64,000 bases of DNA from JABWCQ01 sp964587105 (GTDB lineage Bacteria; Electryoneota; RPQS01), in NCBI GenBank assembly GCA_964587105.1, contig CAZPKG010000003.1, positions 186,001 through 250,000 of the forward strand. Direction: 5' to 3'. The translations under genes and the position numbers were made by a program. Below the pieces are notes generated by a model. That model saw only the letters and a program-made list of their open reading frames with translations. It was not told the origin of the DNA and did no database searches. The stretch's first letter is position 1. Every line of letters starts with the position of its first letter. Below are positions 62,138-64,000 of the stretch, one piece after another.

Positions 62138-63907
62138 CTACTTCTGAGGCAGAAGTGCTATCTTAAGATCAGTCAAGAGTTTAACATCAACCGGTGAGGG
62201 GCTTCCGTCCATCAGCGATTGGGCCAAAGTCGTCTTGGGGAAGGCGATGACGTCTCGAATCGGGCGGTTGGTCAGGACCATGATCATGCGGTCGAAGCCG
62301 AGCGCAAACCCTCCCATCGGAGGCGCACCATACTTTAGTGCGTCCACAAGGAATCCGAACCGCATTTTGGCTTCTTCGTCGGAGATCCCAAGCATCTGGA
62401 AGATCTTGGACTGTATTTCGGGATCGTGAATACGAATCGAGCCCGACAGCAGTTCATTGCCGTTCATCACCAAGTCATACGAAGTCGAACGCACATTCCA
62501 CGGCTCGCTGTCGAGCATGTGCGCATCGTCGGGATGGAATCCGGTGAACGGATGGTGCGCCGGCCAAACTTCGCCAGTTTCTTCATCACGTTCAAACAGC
62601 GGGAAATCAACAACCCAGAACATTGAGACATTGTTATGATCATTCGGATCAAACAGCTTGAAGTGCTCGGCTAATTTGATTCGCAATACTCCAAGCGCTT
62701 TCAGCACATCGCTCTTTTTACCGACTGCGAGTAACAGCAGGTCGCCCTGCTCACCTTTCAACTGCTTAACGATGTTCGCGATTGCCGCGTCGTCAACTTT
62801 GCCCACGAGCACACCGCTTAAGCCCTCGGCTCCGATCTTGATTGGCAAGATTCCACCAAGTCCCGAGGCTTTGGCAAGCTCCTCGACTTCGGTGAATTGC
62901 TTGCGCGATATCTCTCCTTGACCGGGCACGCGCAAACCAATTACGACGCCATTGGAGTCAAGCGCGCCGCGAATCACACGAAAATCCGTATCCTTAACGT
63001 GCGAAGTGACATTCTCGAATTTGAGATCATATCTCAAATCAGGCTTGTCTGAACCGTAGTTCTCCATCACATAGTTGTACGACAAGCGCTGCAAGGGCAT
63101 TTCGACGGATGTATTCCAAACATCCTTGAGAATCTTCACCCACAGACCTTCCACCGTGCTGAACACGATGTCGCGCGTGGCAAAGGAAATTTCAACGTCA
63201 ATCTGCGTGAACTCCGGCTGGCGGTCGCTGCGCAGGTCTTCATCGCGGAAGCATTTGCAGATTTGAAAATATTTGTCGAAACCCGCCACCATTAATATCT
63301 GTTTGTAGATCTGCGGTGATTGCGGCAAGGCATAGAACTGATGCGGAAATACCCGCGACGGCACGAGATAGTCGCGTGCGCCTTCGGGCGTGCTCTTAAC
63401 CAAGCAGGGAGTCTCAACTTCGATGAAACCCAACTCAGTAAAGTGATTGCGAGCAATGTTGGAAACTTTATGACGTAAAATCAGCACGTCCTGCAATTCA
63501 CTACGGCGTAAATCGAGATAACGGTACTTCAAACGCAGTTCATCCGACGCTTTGTCCGCACCTTCAATCTGGAACGGCAGCTCAGGGCAACGGTTCAAGA
63601 TCTCTATCGAGGTTGCAACCACTTCGACTTCACCCGTTGACAAATCTGCGTTAATCATTCCTTCCGGCCGCGTGCGCACCTTGCCGTGAATTTCCACGAC
63701 CCACTCATTCTTGAGTTCGTGAGCAACGCGAGACGCTTCGGCCTGCTCCGGCTCGACCACCACCTGAGTTTTGCCGTAGCGGTCGCGCAGGTCAATAAAC
63801 ACGAGCCCACCGAGGTCACGGGCGCGGGCCACCCAGCCTTGGAGGACGATAGCTTTTCCGTTATCAGCTTTGCGGAGTTCTCCGCAGGTATGCGTTCTTG
63901 TAGTCAT
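62138..63907 (-). CDS. aspS: Aspartyl-tRNA synthetase
   Basis: 589 residues from the ATG at 63907; the frame extends to 63979 but without conserved sequence. Charges tRNA-Asp (or also tRNA-Asn if the non-discriminating type). It has the OB-fold anticodon domain (VLQGWVARARDLGGLVFIDL), then class II motif 2 (YALPQSPQIYKQILMVAGFD, CFRDEDLRSDRQPEFTQIDV), the GAD insertion domain (about 285-410) typical of bacterial enzymes, and motif 3 GGFALGFDRMIMVL. Length and order are standard for bacterial AspRS. Its upstream region reaches the end of the window. Confidence 0.96.
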   Translation of the reverse strand: MTTRTHTCGELRKADNGKAIVLQGWVARARDLGGLVFIDLRDRYGKTQVVVEPEQAEASRVAHELKNEWVVEIHGKVRTRPEGMINADLSTGEVEVVATSIEILNRCPELPFQIEGADKASDELRLKYRYLDLRRSELQDVLILRHKVSNIARNHFTELGFIEVETPCLVKSTPEGARDYLVPSRVFPHQFYALPQSPQIYKQILMVAGFDKYFQICKCFRDEDLRSDRQPEFTQIDVEISFATRDIVFSTVEGLWVKILKDVWNTSVEMPLQRLSYNYVMENYGSDKPDLRYDLKFENVTSHVKDTDFRVIRGALDSNGVVIGLRVPGQGEISRKQFTEVEELAKASGLGGILPIKIGAEGLSGVLVGKVDDAAIANIVKQLKGEQGDLLLLAVGKKSDVLKALGVLRIKLAEHFKLFDPNDHNNVSMFWVVDFPLFERDEETGEVWPAHHPFTGFHPDDAHMLDSEPWNVRSTSYDLVMNGNELLSGSIRIHDPEIQSKIFQMLGISDEEAKMRFGFLVDALKYGAPPMGGFALGFDRMIMVLTNRPIRDVIAFPKTTLAQSLMDGSPSPVDVKLLTDLKIALLPQK

Positions 63908-63968
63908 CTTAAATCTCGCCGTTGTGGGTCTCCAGACCCGCAATGGCATGTAATTAATGTAAATAACA

Positions 63969-63988
63969 GCGCCGCCCAAAGGCGGCGC
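63969..63988 (-). terminator. Probable terminator of a gene beyond the window
   Basis: GCGCCGCC (63969-63976) pairs perfectly with GGCGGCGC (63981-63988) around CAAA (minus-strand loop TTTG). On the minus strand it is followed by TGTTATTTACATT. It would end a transcript entering from the right, upstream of aspS. A second small palindrome GGGTCTCCAGACCC lies at 63926-63939, just ahead of aspS. Confidence 0.55.
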
Positions 63989-64000
63989 AGGTCGTGCGTT

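Overview
The window looks like a chromosomal piece of a Gram-negative member of the FCB superphylum (Fibrobacterota-Chlorobiota-Bacteroidota and related candidate phyla such as Zixibacteria, KSB1 or Electryoneota-like lineages). Two proteins end in YPNPF-type C-terminal sorting domains typical of type IX secretion (T9SS) cargo, a PorV-family outer-membrane barrel is present, and lipoproteins and an OmpA domain imply an outer membrane. Good Shine-Dalgarno sites (AGGAGG before the PorV gene) and plain -35/-10 promoters (TTGACA-17-TATATT) argue against Bacteroidota proper, which usually lack both. The phylum cannot be fixed from the sequence alone. I see no rRNA, tRNA, CRISPR, transposase or prophage genes.

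Layout. 1-1515: 3' part of a secreted Asp-box protein with a T9SS sorting domain. 1716-3595: a DUF58-MoxR pair. 3669-4736: rlmN on the plus strand. 4812-25930: a 21-kb run of 18 genes on the minus strand with gaps of 0-99 bp. Read from its 5' end it has sugar-nucleotide and lipid-carrier genes (UDP-sugar dehydrogenase, UbiA-type prenyltransferase, 4-epimerase, DegT aminotransferase, polyprenyl-phosphate sugar transferase, two more epimerases). It continues with a GDP-heptose module (nucleotidyltransferase, heptose-7-P kinase, phosphoheptose isomerase), UDP-glucose dehydrogenase and mannose-1-P guanylyltransferase. A FemAB/DegT-like fusion and two lipoproteins are interspersed. It ends with an unknown 101-aa gene, meaB and an AT-richer one-polypeptide restriction-modification gene. 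It carries no flippase, polymerase or ordinary glycosyltransferase, so it makes activated sugars and primes a lipid carrier, and the rest of the glycan pathway must be elsewhere.

26233-52049: a surface/secretion locus. A giant gene of 22.8 kb (about 7,604 aa) encodes a secreted, many-domain, acidic, Cys-rich protein with two proprotein-convertase P-domains, a CBM48-like module, Ca-binding-type motifs and a C-terminal sorting domain. It is followed by a PorV-like barrel fused to an OmpA peptidoglycan-binding domain, then an FG-GAP beta-propeller protein.

52617-55974: a polyamine block: XRE-cupin regulator, S-adenosylmethionine decarboxylase, pyruvoyl arginine decarboxylase, then spermidine synthase and an agmatinase-family ureohydrolase. 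Together they can convert arginine and SAM to spermidine. 56235-61823: a housekeeping operon phoH-ybeY-corC/gldE-like-unknown-mazG-hflX with a clear promoter and terminator. 62138-63907: aspS.

The most unusual items are the giant gene and its neighbours, the FemAB-pseudo-aminotransferase fusion, and the R-M-S restriction fusion at the tail of the glycan operon.
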